This document shows, piece after piece, positions 48,760 through 58,495 of a stretch of 64,000 bases of DNA. Position 1 is the first letter of the stretch. Each line of letters opens with the position of its first letter. The position numbers and the translations under genes were made by a program. The stretch spans positions 12,185,580 through 12,249,579 of the forward strand of contig NC_053134.1 of the NCBI RefSeq assembly GCF_010015445.1. Reading direction: 5' to 3'. Below the pieces are notes generated by a model. That model saw only the letters and a list, made by a program, of their open reading frames with translations, was not told the DNA's origin and did no database searches. The DNA is from Perca fluviatilis (Eukaryota > Chordata > Actinopteri > Perciformes > Percidae).

Positions 48760-49168
48760 GAGCCCCTTTCACACATGCACTGCAACCCTGAGCTAATCTT
48801 GACATTACCCGGAGGATCTGAATGTGAGAACAGAAATGTCCAAATCAGCTGGACCTGAAATTAAATGGACTTTACCCTGCCAGCTTCCTAGTACAAAGTC
48901 TGTTTAATGTCCGTTTGAGCCCATGCATGATTAGAGCAGGTCAGGGTCCGCAGAATTCATGCGGCTGGCGTGAAACCCGGAAGAATACAAACATCCTATA
49001 GTAAAGAAGAAGGGTCATTTACACGAAGACGGCAACGAAAATTCGGGAACATCTTTCAGTAAGGGCAAACGGCGAAATCGGCAGACAAATTCAAGGAACG
49101 GCAAGAGACTCAGCTAGTTATGACAAGATTGAGATTCTCTCACACCGAAATGTCTTTGTGTGCCTTGT
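48760..49168 (+). repeat. 'AGCCCCTTTCACACATGCACTG' repeat, right end lost
   Basis: It starts 'agcccctttcacacatgcac' + 'tgcaaccctgagctaatctt' and contains 'cattacccggaggatctgaa' and 'ggacctgaaattaaatggac'. This looks like the left terminus of a DNA element, but no complementary right end is in the window. Its right side runs up to the hAT at 49177. Confidence 0.5.
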
Positions 49169-50042
49169 TGCCTGTCCAGAGGTGTCAAGTAACGAAGTAC
49201 AAATACTTTGTTACCTTACTTAAGTAGAAATGTTGGGTATCTATACTTTACTGGAGTAATTATTTTACAGCAGACTTTTTACTTCTACTCCTTACATTTT
49301 CACGCAATTATCTGTACTTTCTACTCCTTACATTTTAAAAATAGCCTCGTTACTCCTATTTCAGTTCGGCTTGTTTTCATTCCGGCTTGTCAAAAAAACA
49401 CACAAAAAAAAAAAATATCCAAATAAATCGCGCCATCCGGATAGAGTGAATTTGATTGTGGTTGGATGAGAAGTACAAAAATATACCATTCCGAAGCGAT
49501 CCATCGCACCTGCACATGACACAAATCACATCACACTCCAGCAAGGAAATAGCAGACGTATGTAGCAGAGCCCGTCTACCTTATTAGAAATTCTCTGTAT
49601 GTAGCCTAGTACAAAGATGTCCGTGGCAGAGACTCAAGAGAACTCGAGCGAAATGTCCCAACCAAGCACCAGCGAGGAGGTTAGTAGCCAGGAAGACCAG
49701 CCAACCCTTCTACATCCCTGGCCGTACCTGGAAGAATTTTTTGAAATGGTTGGATGCAAAAAAAACTCCTTTCAGATGCGCTGCAACATCTGCGCACCCA
49801 AGTACCACAAGCTATTTTTTTCCAAAACTCACCGTCTAATTTGAAAAAGCGTATTGATATTATTTTTTTTCCCCCTTACATTACTTTTACTTTTATACTT
49901 TAAGTAGTTTTGAAACCAGTATTTATACTTTTACTTGAATAAAAAGCTTAGATACTTTTACAAACTGGATACTATTTTCAAACCCTGGTATACATCTACC
50001 TGAGTAATGAATGTGAACACTTTTGACACCTCTGTGCCTGTC
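49169..50042 (+). mobile_element. hAT element with perfect TIR and perfect 8-bp target duplication
   Basis: The element is 49177-50034 (858 bp). The 12-bp ends 'cagaggtgtcaa' and 'ttgacacctctg' are perfect complements. The octamer 'tgcctgtc' is perfect at 49169-49176 and 50035-50042. Both subterminal regions are full of 'acttttactt'/'aagtaaa' words ('gaagtacaaatactttgtta', 'ttacttttacttttatactt'). A decayed BED zinc-finger exon lies at 49617-49844. Confidence 0.95.
49617..49844 (+). pseudogene. hAT transposase N-terminus with BED zinc finger, frameshifted
   Basis: The frame starts MSVAETQENSSEMSQPSTSE. At residues 34-38 it reads PWPYL, the aromatic start of a BED finger, and it continues EEFFEMVGCKKNSFQMRCNI with the first metal-binding Cys pair at residues 56 and 59. 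After residue 70 a one-base shift breaks the frame. The next frame reads NSPSNLKKRI, the usual family continuation, where the first zinc-binding His appears to be Arg. The second His and the whole RNase-H-like catalytic domain are missing. It would have bound element ends when intact; this copy cannot encode a transposase. Confidence 0.85.
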
Positions 50043-50894
50043 CACATTTACTTCTACGCACACACAGACTCACGCACACACTGCATGGCCTTCGCCCATT
50101 ACATCATGTTTCCATTGCTCAGTGAAAGCCGACCTGTATTATGTGCAGTCGTTGTCACTGAGAGACATATGAACAGTGTCTTGTCTTTTGTTACTTATAT
50201 CTCTTCCCTTGTGCTCTCACCTTTCTCCACAGTCGTGGTTTTGTGGAGGCAGTGAGTTTTATTAGATGGCATTTTTCTTTAAAAGAAATCTGTGACAAAA
50301 GTTAGAAAATTGTTTCACGTTTGAATATTTGGACCATGCAAAAGCTCCTAATGATTATTTCATTAGTTCATTTTCTGTCATTGATTATTGCAGCTCTAAT
50401 AACACATCAAATATTTGTATTAAATCTCTCACAAACACCCACAGCCCTGTGACTCTTTTTCTATTTCTATTCTGAATTAATTTCCATATTTGCATAATCT
50501 CATTTCTGGGATTAAGCAGCCACAAAACCATAATAACTTATGTTTAACTTGATTAACTTATTTGTTTATAAGATGTTTAATATATTTGCGAGCATTTCAT
50601 TTACGTCATATTTGCTTTTTTCCCTGACTAGTCATAAGCTTGCCTCGCAGGGCTCCACATTAATTACTGATCAATAACCACCCAGACAGCTTTAAAGGAG
50701 GCCTGCAAGCACACACACAGGCACACACAAACACACATTCCTCCTGCTTGTTTTATCCAATTAAATCCTTCATAAAGATTCCAAGGCAAGTGTATAATAG
50801 GAACACAATATCTCGGCAGTCATTATCCGAGCCGAGTTGGCCTGGTTCTCATTACCTGGAGACCGCAGGAGCTGCCAGCACTACACATACTATA

Positions 50895-50904
<10 letters not shown>
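50043..50904. other. Anonymous sequence with a repeat fragment
   Basis: About 50285-50400 resembles the 'ATTAATCGATTAGTT' family (ending 'tcattgattattgcagctct' + 'aataa'). The rest is not recognised. Confidence 0.4.

Positions 50905-50939
<35 letters not shown>
50905..50939 (+). repeat. (CA)n microsatellite
   Basis: About 17 uninterrupted CA units after a CT-rich lead. Confidence 0.95.
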
Positions 50940-50940
<1 letters not shown>

Positions 50941-51142
50941 TTTTTTAAACTTATGGCTAACTACACACTAATTTGGTTAAAAATGTGGAAAATGCCCATT
51001 GTCAGCACAGCGGCTTGTAAAATGTCCTCTGAATTCCCATATCAGCAGCTGACAGTCATGCATAGGGGGAGGAAGGGTGCAGTCACAGAAATGTTTTTCA
51101 TATGATCTGTACTGTGTATTTCAGCAACCACAATGTGATTGT

Positions 51143-51146
<4 letters not shown>

Positions 51147-51180
<34 letters not shown>
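51147..51180 (+). repeat. (TG)n microsatellite
   Basis: About 17 units ending in a T run. It is one of four CA/TG tracts within 750 bp. Confidence 0.95.
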
Positions 51181-51184
<4 letters not shown>

Positions 51185-51381
51185 TTCTGTCCTGCCCTGA
51201 CGTACTGTGAATCTATTGGCTTCTGTTGATACAGATTTATTTTTAGCCCTCTATTCACACTCACACAGATGCACACACACAAATATCTATTTGCCCTGAC
51301 CATTGTTTTTTTTTTTCACTATGACACAGACTGGAGACAGATACTACCACTCACATGTACTGTATGTAAATGTGCAATGGC

Positions 51382-51383
<2 letters not shown>

Positions 51384-51442
<59 letters not shown>
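51384..51442 (+). repeat. (CA)n microsatellite, about 29 units
   Basis: A pure CA run. Frames reading His-Thr or Val-Cys across it are artefacts. Confidence 0.97.
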
Positions 51443-51447
<5 letters not shown>

Positions 51448-51593
51448 TTGTAATGCATTTGAGGTGGAAAGTGAGCAGCCCTGTTCATTGCCTTGGAAAC
51501 GGCAGGCTGGCTGGTAGAGGTGGTAGCTCTGCAGCGTAATGATGTTATCACTGGACCGGGGTCAGTTCAGGGCAGACCCCTAGAGACCTACTG

Positions 51594-51606
51594 TACACAC
51601 ACTCAA

Positions 51607-51639
<33 letters not shown>

Positions 51640-51652
51640 TACACACACACAC
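51594..51652 (+). repeat. Interrupted (CA)n microsatellite
   Basis: CA units with ATA interruptions ('cacatatacacacatacaca'). Confidence 0.9.
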
Positions 51653-52224
51653 AATCATGCTGGCTTTATGGACGGAAAAAGGTTTAAATCTGAAAACTGG
51701 ATTTTTCCCAAAAAGAATGTGTGACAGCTGCAGCCTGAATTCTTGCGGCAGTATCAGCAGTGTGCTGTAACTGACAGTGTGCATATCACTAATCTATATA
51801 AAGGCATATTTAAAGTGCTTCTTCACATCTTCAGCTATAAGTTCCCCTGAAAAGTCTTTATATTCACTCACGCATTAAAATATAGAAATGTCTTATTTTA
51901 CTATAGTGGTAACATTTACCGTACAGTACAACCAACTGCTTTTAATTATTCACATAATTGGTCATATGTAGTATACCACTTTATATATTTATATTATATA
52001 TTAAGAATACTGGAAACATAATTTATTACTTTATGGGGATACATATTATATATCCTTCACAAAGTTTGTATTTAAATTGCATTTGAAGATAAAGCAACTT
52101 ATATATTACGTTTGCATTCTTTTCATAGCAGATTAATTCCCAACCCCTCCCAACACACTGTTTAAAACCATGAAACTTTGAAAATAATGTCCTCAATACA
52201 CTGAATCAACATCTGTTTGAGATA
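51653..52224. other. Anonymous AT-rich sequence
   Basis: No feature is recognised. Confidence 0.5.
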
Positions 52225-52460
52225 GAGATTGAACGGGTCGCAGGTTAATTAATCAGGTGATTGATAGAAATTCAATCTGCAACAGTTTTGATAAATGATT
52301 AATTGATAAAGCAGTTTCTTTACGCAAAATGCCAAAAAGCACTTCTTACATCTTAAGAAATATGAATATTTGCTGGTTTTCTTAATCTTCTTTGAGAGTG
52401 AACAGTTTTTTTTATAGACCAAATATTTAATCAGTTAATCAAGAAAAAAATCTGATTTGG
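52225..52460 (+). repeat. Copy of the 'CGATTAATCGATTAGTTG' type repeat
   Basis: 'cgcaggttaattaatcaggt' + 'gattgatagaaa', 'gataaatgattaattgataa', 'aaatatgaatatttgctggt' and 'atagaccaaatatttaatca' + 'gttaatcaag' follow the family order, with short inverted TTAATC/GATTAA words at both sides. Confidence 0.65.
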
Positions 52461-53423
52461 GGATAGAGTTGTCATATTTACATCTATTGCACTCTTGATT
52501 TACGAGACGTAATGTATTTGGCAGAGCGGTAGCAGAGTTTTAGAGGCAAAACTAGCTGTAAAAACCCAGCGTAGAATGTAAACGTATAAAAATGAGTTTT
52601 CTTTAATTCTCTCAGCACCCCCACTTTCACTCCCTCTCTCTGACACCCGTCTGCAGACTGCAGTTCTGTGCAGCTGCTGGGGAGCGCAAGCTCTCTTTTT
52701 TTTAAATGAGTCGTGAAACCAACAGCAAACCCCAACTTTACTTTTAATGAAATAAAGCAAAGAGAAATGTTCTCCCCTCGTCTTAAAATGGTCAAAAATC
52801 AATACTAGAGTAATCTACTTCCTTTTCCTGCTGCTGCAATAAATATGCAGAGGAGAATCACTCTGCACAAAATCATCTGAGAAGTGTGAATTGTCATGAC
52901 CAGGGATATACCCATGTAGACTGGCTTGGTTTGAATTTCCAAAAGGAGGGTTGAACCCTTATCAGACAACCCTAACCCAAACCTGGTAGGTGGTGTGAAA
53001 GAGGTATTCCTCACCCATCGCCCATCCCCACAGCTGCACACTGTACTTGCCAGTTCTCATGTCACCACAGAGGTAACACACATCAGTGATTGTGGTCAAT
53101 TCACATCCAATTCACTTGATTCAGAATGTAAACCAAATCTGGTGTTTATGTGCTGCTCACAGAGGCATTGATTTCTGATTATACCTCTACAAACTGATCT
53201 CCATGCCAGCCCTCATCCCTGCAATTCAACATTCCTAAATAAACTTTTTCTCCTAATCAACATTCTTTCAGTCACAGAGGCTGAGTTCCTCTAACTAAGA
53301 CACTTCTCTCACTCTTTCTCACTCACCACCCATTTTCTCTCTCTTCCTCTTTCTCTCTCTTTCCCCTAATAATAGTGCCCTTGGCCTCATTATTGTACAA
53401 AGTGTGGAAGATGGTCCGTCCCT
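52461..53423. other. Anonymous sequence with a pyrimidine-rich block
   Basis: It is CT-rich at about 53300-53370. Overlapping frames at 52484-52802 (minus, 103 and 100 codons) show no motif. No gene is recognised. Confidence 0.45.
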
Positions 53424-53704
53424 TTAAAGGTCCAATGTGTAGGAATTTCTCCCATCTAGCGTTGAGATCATATATCAATATCCTTTTTCTTTTTCTGGTA
53501 AAGGAGGAGACTCCTGTTCCTGAAATTTGGATTTTGAATACGTGTGGTCCTCCATGTTTCCTTCTTCAAACTTGCCGGGGCCGGGAAGCTACGATACCCA
53601 TTAGCAGCATTAGCAGCACCTGTGAGTTTATCATGTGACAGGGAATTGTTGGGTCTTTGTAAATTATGGAGTGTGGTTTAAACCTACTCTATTTGTAAAG
53701 TGTC
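53424..53704 (+). repeat. Repeat with 'TTAAAGGTCCAATGTGTAGGAATTTCTCCCATCTAGC' end
   Basis: The left terminus 'ttaaaggtccaatgtgtagg' + 'aatttctcccatctagcg' is the same type as the right end of the TTAA elements at 2396 and 30067, read in the opposite direction. The interior differs, and it ends with 'gggaattgttgggtctttgt' and 'ctatttgtaaagtgtcttga' + 'gataa', a tail common to fish repeats. Chimeric or partial copy. Confidence 0.6.
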
Positions 53705-53770
53705 TTGAGATAATTAGGGCCCGAGCGCCGACAGCGCCGTAGGCCAATGAAAGGCAAATGATTCGCCTTT
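53705..53770 (+). repeat. 'AGGGCCCGAGCGCCGACAGCG' repeat fragment
   Basis: 'tagggcccgagcgccgacag' + 'cgccgtaggcc' is the start of a known fish repeat; only about 65 bp remain. Confidence 0.5.
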
Positions 53771-54124
53771 CTGAGGGGTTTTAACATGTGTTTGTGTGTG
53801 TGTGTTGGAATGATAATGTTAATGTGCCATGGGCATGTGTCTCTTAGTTATTTATAAAGTGTTTTGTGCTCAAGGGTAGGCACAACCCCCCCACCCTCCT
53901 ATCCTGTTACATTCGTGTCCCAGTGAGGACACAGTACACACTCCTGTTGCTTTCCAGGGTTGTCTTGCGTCTGTCAAAAAACCTGCATTTAGATATATAT
54001 AAATAAGTCCTGTCCCTCAGTGTGAAGATTGTTTGCCTCAATAGTTGACTGTTACACCAGCCTTCAGAGTTTTATTGTTGAAATTAATTCAGATCTTTGT
54101 TGGTGTGCGTGTCAGCTAGACTAA
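53771..54124. other. Anonymous sequence
   Basis: No feature is recognised. Confidence 0.5.
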
Positions 54125-54275
54125 GAGAGGTGTGACGTTGTGAGTGAGTGATGCTACCTTTGATTCTATCACAGGGGTCACATCCTCTCTACAGGCGCAC
54201 TGCTTCCTGTTGTGTTGCCATGACGACGCTGCATACAATAAAGGACAAGCTACTCTCTCATCCTTGAAGCCATAA
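54125..54275 (-). repeat. Inverted partner of the segment at 43957-44100
   Basis: Read on the minus strand: 'ttatggcttcaaggatgaga' + 'gagtagcttgtcctttattg' + 'tatgcagcgtcgtcatggca' + 'acacaacaggaagcagtgcg' + 'cctgtagagaggatgtgacc' + 'cctgtgatagaatca'. It matches 43957-44100 with a few gaps. The block 'catggcaacacaacaggaag' is identical in both. A CA microsatellite begins about 55 bp away. Confidence 0.6.
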
Positions 54276-54330
54276 GCTGTGTTTGCCTTACACGTTACCA
54301 CTTGTAAACAAATCCACTGAGACAAATGCG

Positions 54331-54331
<1 letters not shown>

Positions 54332-54380
<49 letters not shown>
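54332..54380 (+). repeat. (CA)n microsatellite, about 24 units
   Basis: A pure CA run. Confidence 0.97.
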
Positions 54381-54382
<2 letters not shown>

Positions 54383-55984
54383 AGTAGTGATCATACACAC
54401 ATTTGCTCTGCTTCTATTCAGTTATAAATACTTATGTGCACCAAAACAGCAGCACATATTACATTATTGCAACACAAGACACTCATCTAGTTACAGGTTT
54501 ATATGATCAGTTAAGCCATGCTAGCCAGCCTTATTAACTTACTAGAAAATAGGTCAGTATATTGAGATATTCACCAATCACATCACTGTGGATTACCAGA
54601 TGCAGCCACAGCCCATCGAGATATTAGATATTGAAAATTAACCAGGGGATTTGGTAACAATAAAAACGATTCTCATGATGTGTCACGTGTGTGCATGTGT
54701 GTGATTCTCACCGCGTCAGAATCTGCAGTGTTGCATGAGGGTGTTATGTGTTTGACACCAAAGTGCTGCCGTGGTTTTTCGGTCTTTTTGAAGACAGGAG
54801 ACATGGGAGCTAGAATTCACAGGCAATCTGTTTCGCCCATTTGTCGAAACTTTCAGTCTGTGTCAGTGAACGTGAAAGATTGCAAAGAACAGATCAAACA
54901 TTTCACACAGAATAATGAAATAATGGTTGTTCTGCTAATCATAATCATTCTTCCGGCATGTCAGCACACACAGACAACCACTAAAAGCCCCTTATTCAAA
55001 TATCACCAGCAGGGTTTATCAGCGCCCAGCAGAACAAGATTTGGGTTGTAATAGATGATTCATGCTGATACTATCACTTATCAAACATAAACCATAAACT
55101 CAAAATCATATACTATAGTATTTATATTGTACTGCATTGCTATTGTGTCAAATAAATGTGTGTAGGGGGAGGTGGCTGCTTTATTGAGGTTGCTGTGCAG
55201 GGAGTAGTTAAGCTCAGGGATGTAAAGCTGTCTCTTAAAACTGAAATTAAATTACCTGTAGGGGTAAGCAGCAGTGTGTCTGTGTATTTAAGTGCACATG
55301 TGTTTAAGTGAGTGGGTATCTGCAGCTGCTGCATAAGTCAAGCCGCTCTATTCAAAGGTCGAAGCAATCCTGTCCTTCCCTCCTCCTGGTTCGCGTCCTT
55401 CGCTGCGTCGGTTTTTGGGGATGGCGGGATGACTTAACTTTAACAATGCTCATTTCCAACATGAGAGTTGCTGTTATTTTCCATTAATACATTTAACAGA
55501 AGATTTAGATTTAAACAAAATATCCCCACCCCTGATGTGCCATCCATGCCTACCCACAATTCAGCTGGTGTTTCATCTAAGGAGAAATTGACCCAAGGGT
55601 GCTGCCGCTGTTGGGTTATTCTGCCTGTGATGACTCATCAATCACTGTCAGTAGTTAAACATCCAATCAGAGGGACCTTGCCTATGTCACGTACAATCCG
55701 ATTGATGGGAGAATTTTTCATCTTCCTGTTTAATCAGACTGAAGATGTCAAATATCTCTTCAGCCAAAATATTTCATCTGTTCAGGGCCAAAAAAGGGCT
55801 TTGCCACCTATGGAGTGGTTTGTCTTAAATAAGTTAATTTAGAACAGCTAATGGCTATATTTTCAAACACGTTGATGGTTCTCATACTGCACACAGATTA
55901 CAGATCCACACGTTGCAGATGGTCTTGCAAAGAAAACAGTGGTAGTAAAGTATGCATATTTGTCAATACACACACATACATGTG
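54381..55984. other. Anonymous sequence
   Basis: The frames 54680-55051 and 55468-55842 (123-124 codons) have no recognisable motif and no good splice context. No known repeat is seen. Confidence 0.45.
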
Positions 55985-56130
55985 CACAAGAAGATATTCA
56001 GTTTTTCAAGTAAAAAGCCAAATATTTTCTGGTTTCAGACTCTCAGATGTGAGGATTTGCTTTTTGCTATATATGACAGTAAATTCTGTCTATCTATCTT
56101 TGGGTTTTGGACTGTTGCTCTGAAAATGAT
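55985..56130 (+). repeat. Fragment of the 'CGATTAATCGATTAGTTG' type repeat
   Basis: 'agccaaatattttctggttt' + 'cagactctcagatgtgagga' + 'tttgctttttgctatatatg' + 'acagtaaattctg' and 'ctttgggttttggactgttg' match the central part of the family. The overlapping frames at 55851-56233 derive from it. Confidence 0.6.
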
Positions 56131-56332
56131 GAGGGAGAGCTTTAGCGAGTGTGAATGTACATGTGCTGTATTGTTTTTGTCTTATGTCTCGAGGACCCCC
56201 TCGAAAGCGAGATGCTTCATCTCAAGGGGTTAACCCCCATAACAATAGTTTCATCAAGTAAGTTATCTGCAGAGTAATAGAACATAAAAAATGGCTAGTT
56301 TCAGCTCATCATGTAAATAAATGCAATCATTT

Positions 56333-57504
56333 AAAATGACCAGTGGCGTCGGACTGGGGGTAAAACCAATACTGATTACCAGGGCCCAAGGGGAGAGAGG
56401 GCCCTTGAAAAGTATGGAATATATTTTATTTTACCTGGAGATTTTCATTTCCTAATTAAATTTCATAATGCATGTCAGATGAAATGTAAAGCTAGTGTAT
56501 TGGCTGAATAACTTGGTTGATTGACTGACTACATTTTGTATATAAAAAAAAAGACTATCTAAGGTCTCACCCACTCCTTGCTAATGCGCCAATGGTTTAG
56601 TCCATCTGCACACATTTTGTTTATGTTAGTTCAGTTGAGCGTCTGGTGGAGCGTAAACTTATGCTGTAGAAATGTCTTTCTCAAAGAAAGCCAAATCATG
56701 CTACCAAAAAAGAAAGGAAAGACAGGAGAAGGAGAGAAAACAAAATGAGGGGAAACAATTGGTAACTGACTTCTTTTCAAAGAAAGGTGAGCACAAACTA
56801 GAAAACGAAATCCATCGTGCTAAACTGCTTGAATATCTCCGCGACCGTTAGTGCTAAAAATGGACCGAGACAACCCATTGAAAGAGCAGAACATACACTT
56901 TCAAATAATAATTTGGTTATACATGTAATCTGAGGTAAATGCTAAATAAATAAACTACAATAACAATGCTGTTTGCATACAACACATCATTATAATAGCC
57001 TAATTTGAAACATGTTTAATTTAAAATGAATAGGCTATAATGTCTATAATCAGCAATAATAGGCTAATCAGTGTCATAGGTAGTTTGGTACCTCATCGGT
57101 AGATACATATCATGTCAACATTATGGTTATGTCAGATTTAGTAGAAGCAGATGTTAACATTGTGAAACACATGGCCCTCAGTTTCAGAAACTGTCACACC
57201 AGGGAGTGGAGTAGCAACAGATCCCTCATCCTCCTCTTTGGATTTGAGACAAGGTGAGCTTATATCAAAAGCAAACCATGTTTAGCCATTTTGACTGAAA
57301 GGTGTTAAGTAACACTAACATCTTAGTGTGTTTTACTATATTAGGTTACACTTAGGATAAGAGGTTAATATCAAATGTATCCTTCATAGAGAAAGATGAT
57401 AAGATCTGATTGATTTTCTTTTGGGAGGGGGGGGGGGGGGATGGGGGCTCATCAGGACTGCCTATGCATAGCCCAGGATCTTTTGCTACGCCCCTGAAAA
57501 TAAC
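56333..57504 (+). mobile_element. hAT element keeping two transposase exons
   Basis: The element is 56341-57496 (1156 bp). The left end 'cagtggcgt' and the complement of the right end 'caggggcgt' match 8 of 9, the common hAT 'CAGNGGCGTAGC' type. The octamers 'aaaatgac' (56333-56340) and 'aaaataac' (57497-57504) match at 7 of 8. It holds two 5' exons of a transposase-like gene (56672-56786 and 57188-57253) and a G run (57424-57447). The catalytic part is absent. Confidence 0.87.
56672..57253 (+). pseudogene. hAT transposase 5' exons (two-exon remnant)
   Basis: Exon 1 (56672-56786) reads MSFSKKAKSCYQKRKERQEK, then ERKQNEGKQLVTDFFSKK: a highly basic start followed by a 'KxxxxFFxKK' segment, as in fish hAT proteins related to ZMYM1. 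It ends at AAG|GTGAGC, a near-consensus donor. A pyrimidine-containing acceptor ending 'gtttcag' (57181-57187) leads to exon 2 (57188-57253). Exon 2 stays in frame across the splice (phase 1) and reads ETVTPGSGVATDPSSSSLDL + RQ before another AAG|GTGAGC donor. Domains that normally follow (zinc finger, RNase-H-like core) are not in the element. No stop codon interrupts the two exons. Expression is unknown. Confidence 0.65.
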
Positions 57505-58009
57505 CACATGGGGACTTCCGGTCTAAAGATGTAGGAGGTAGATGTGCACAGTGCCGCTCTGCTTACTACTTTCAGTTTAACTTACTTGTGCCACCATTTT
57601 CAGTGAGTTTGGAATCTTAAACTGTGTCGGGGGGACCAGCTTTCGAATGCTTGCAGAAATTAGTTTAACCACTCATCTGGGTAGTTAAGTGCAACCATAA
57701 AACTACTGCATGGATTAAATGTTAATTGAAATATGTGCAAATATTAATTTGGGAAGTAACGCACACTTTACAGAATGACTAATAAAATTAAAAATGAGTA
57801 ATCCACTAATCACCTAAAGATGTACGAGTCAAGGCCAGCAATGACTAAAACATAGATACCCCAACAGTAAAAAATCCAAACGGCTTTCAAAATGACTAAT
57901 TGCGTCAATAGATGTTGTATTTAATGCATTTGGTTATCTGCATTCCTGTACTATGCAACAGTATTAGGCTATGTTGTGAATGTGCGACTCAGTCAAAGAG
58001 TACTAATGA
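57505..58009. other. Anonymous sequence
   Basis: No feature is recognised. Confidence 0.5.
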
Positions 58010-58495
58010 AGCTCAGCGCAAATTCTTTCAGGAAGACGTCATTACCCCAGTCACTACTCCATTCTTAAATCAAATCAGCTGTTCAAGAAGTGACGTGTCA
58101 GTTAAACCAATCAGACTCGACCATGAGATTCAAGGGCCAATCACAGCCTTACAACTCTGCTTTAAATCTGTTCTCTCCTTGTGCTGTCAGCTGTCGTTTT
58201 CAGGCAAGGGCGCTCTCTTCCCCTCCTCCCCCTGCCTCCGGTAGTTGTGTTTCTCCCGGCTGACCGCTCCGTTGCCTCTTCGGTCCAGTCTCTGGTCTCT
58301 TCAACGCCGCCACCAGTGTCTGGCCTCCATCGGGGGTTATGTTCCTATTCCCTACCCCTTTAAGAAGATTAATTCGATGGAGTCCAATCTCCAAAAGACT
58401 TTGTACATTCAATATCATACAGTTGTACAATAAATATTTTTGCATATCTGCAAACGAAGTCTCTCCTGATTGAAATGAAGTGCGTCACAAGAGGA
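58010..58495 (+). repeat. Possible solo LTR of a retroelement
   Basis: The order of signals resembles an LTR: an upstream region with 'gacgtcatt' and 'agtgacgtgtcag', a TATA-like 'ctttaaat' near 58160, then GC-rich transcribed-type sequence, 'gttgtacaataaatattttt' with a polyadenylation signal at about 58430, and a short segment ending 'gaagtgcgtcac'. I recall the 'gcaaacgaagtctctcctga' block from fish retroelements but cannot name it. I found no clear TG...CA borders with a 5-bp duplication, so the limits are uncertain. An alternative is an intron-less retrocopy. No viral-type gene is present. Confidence 0.35.
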
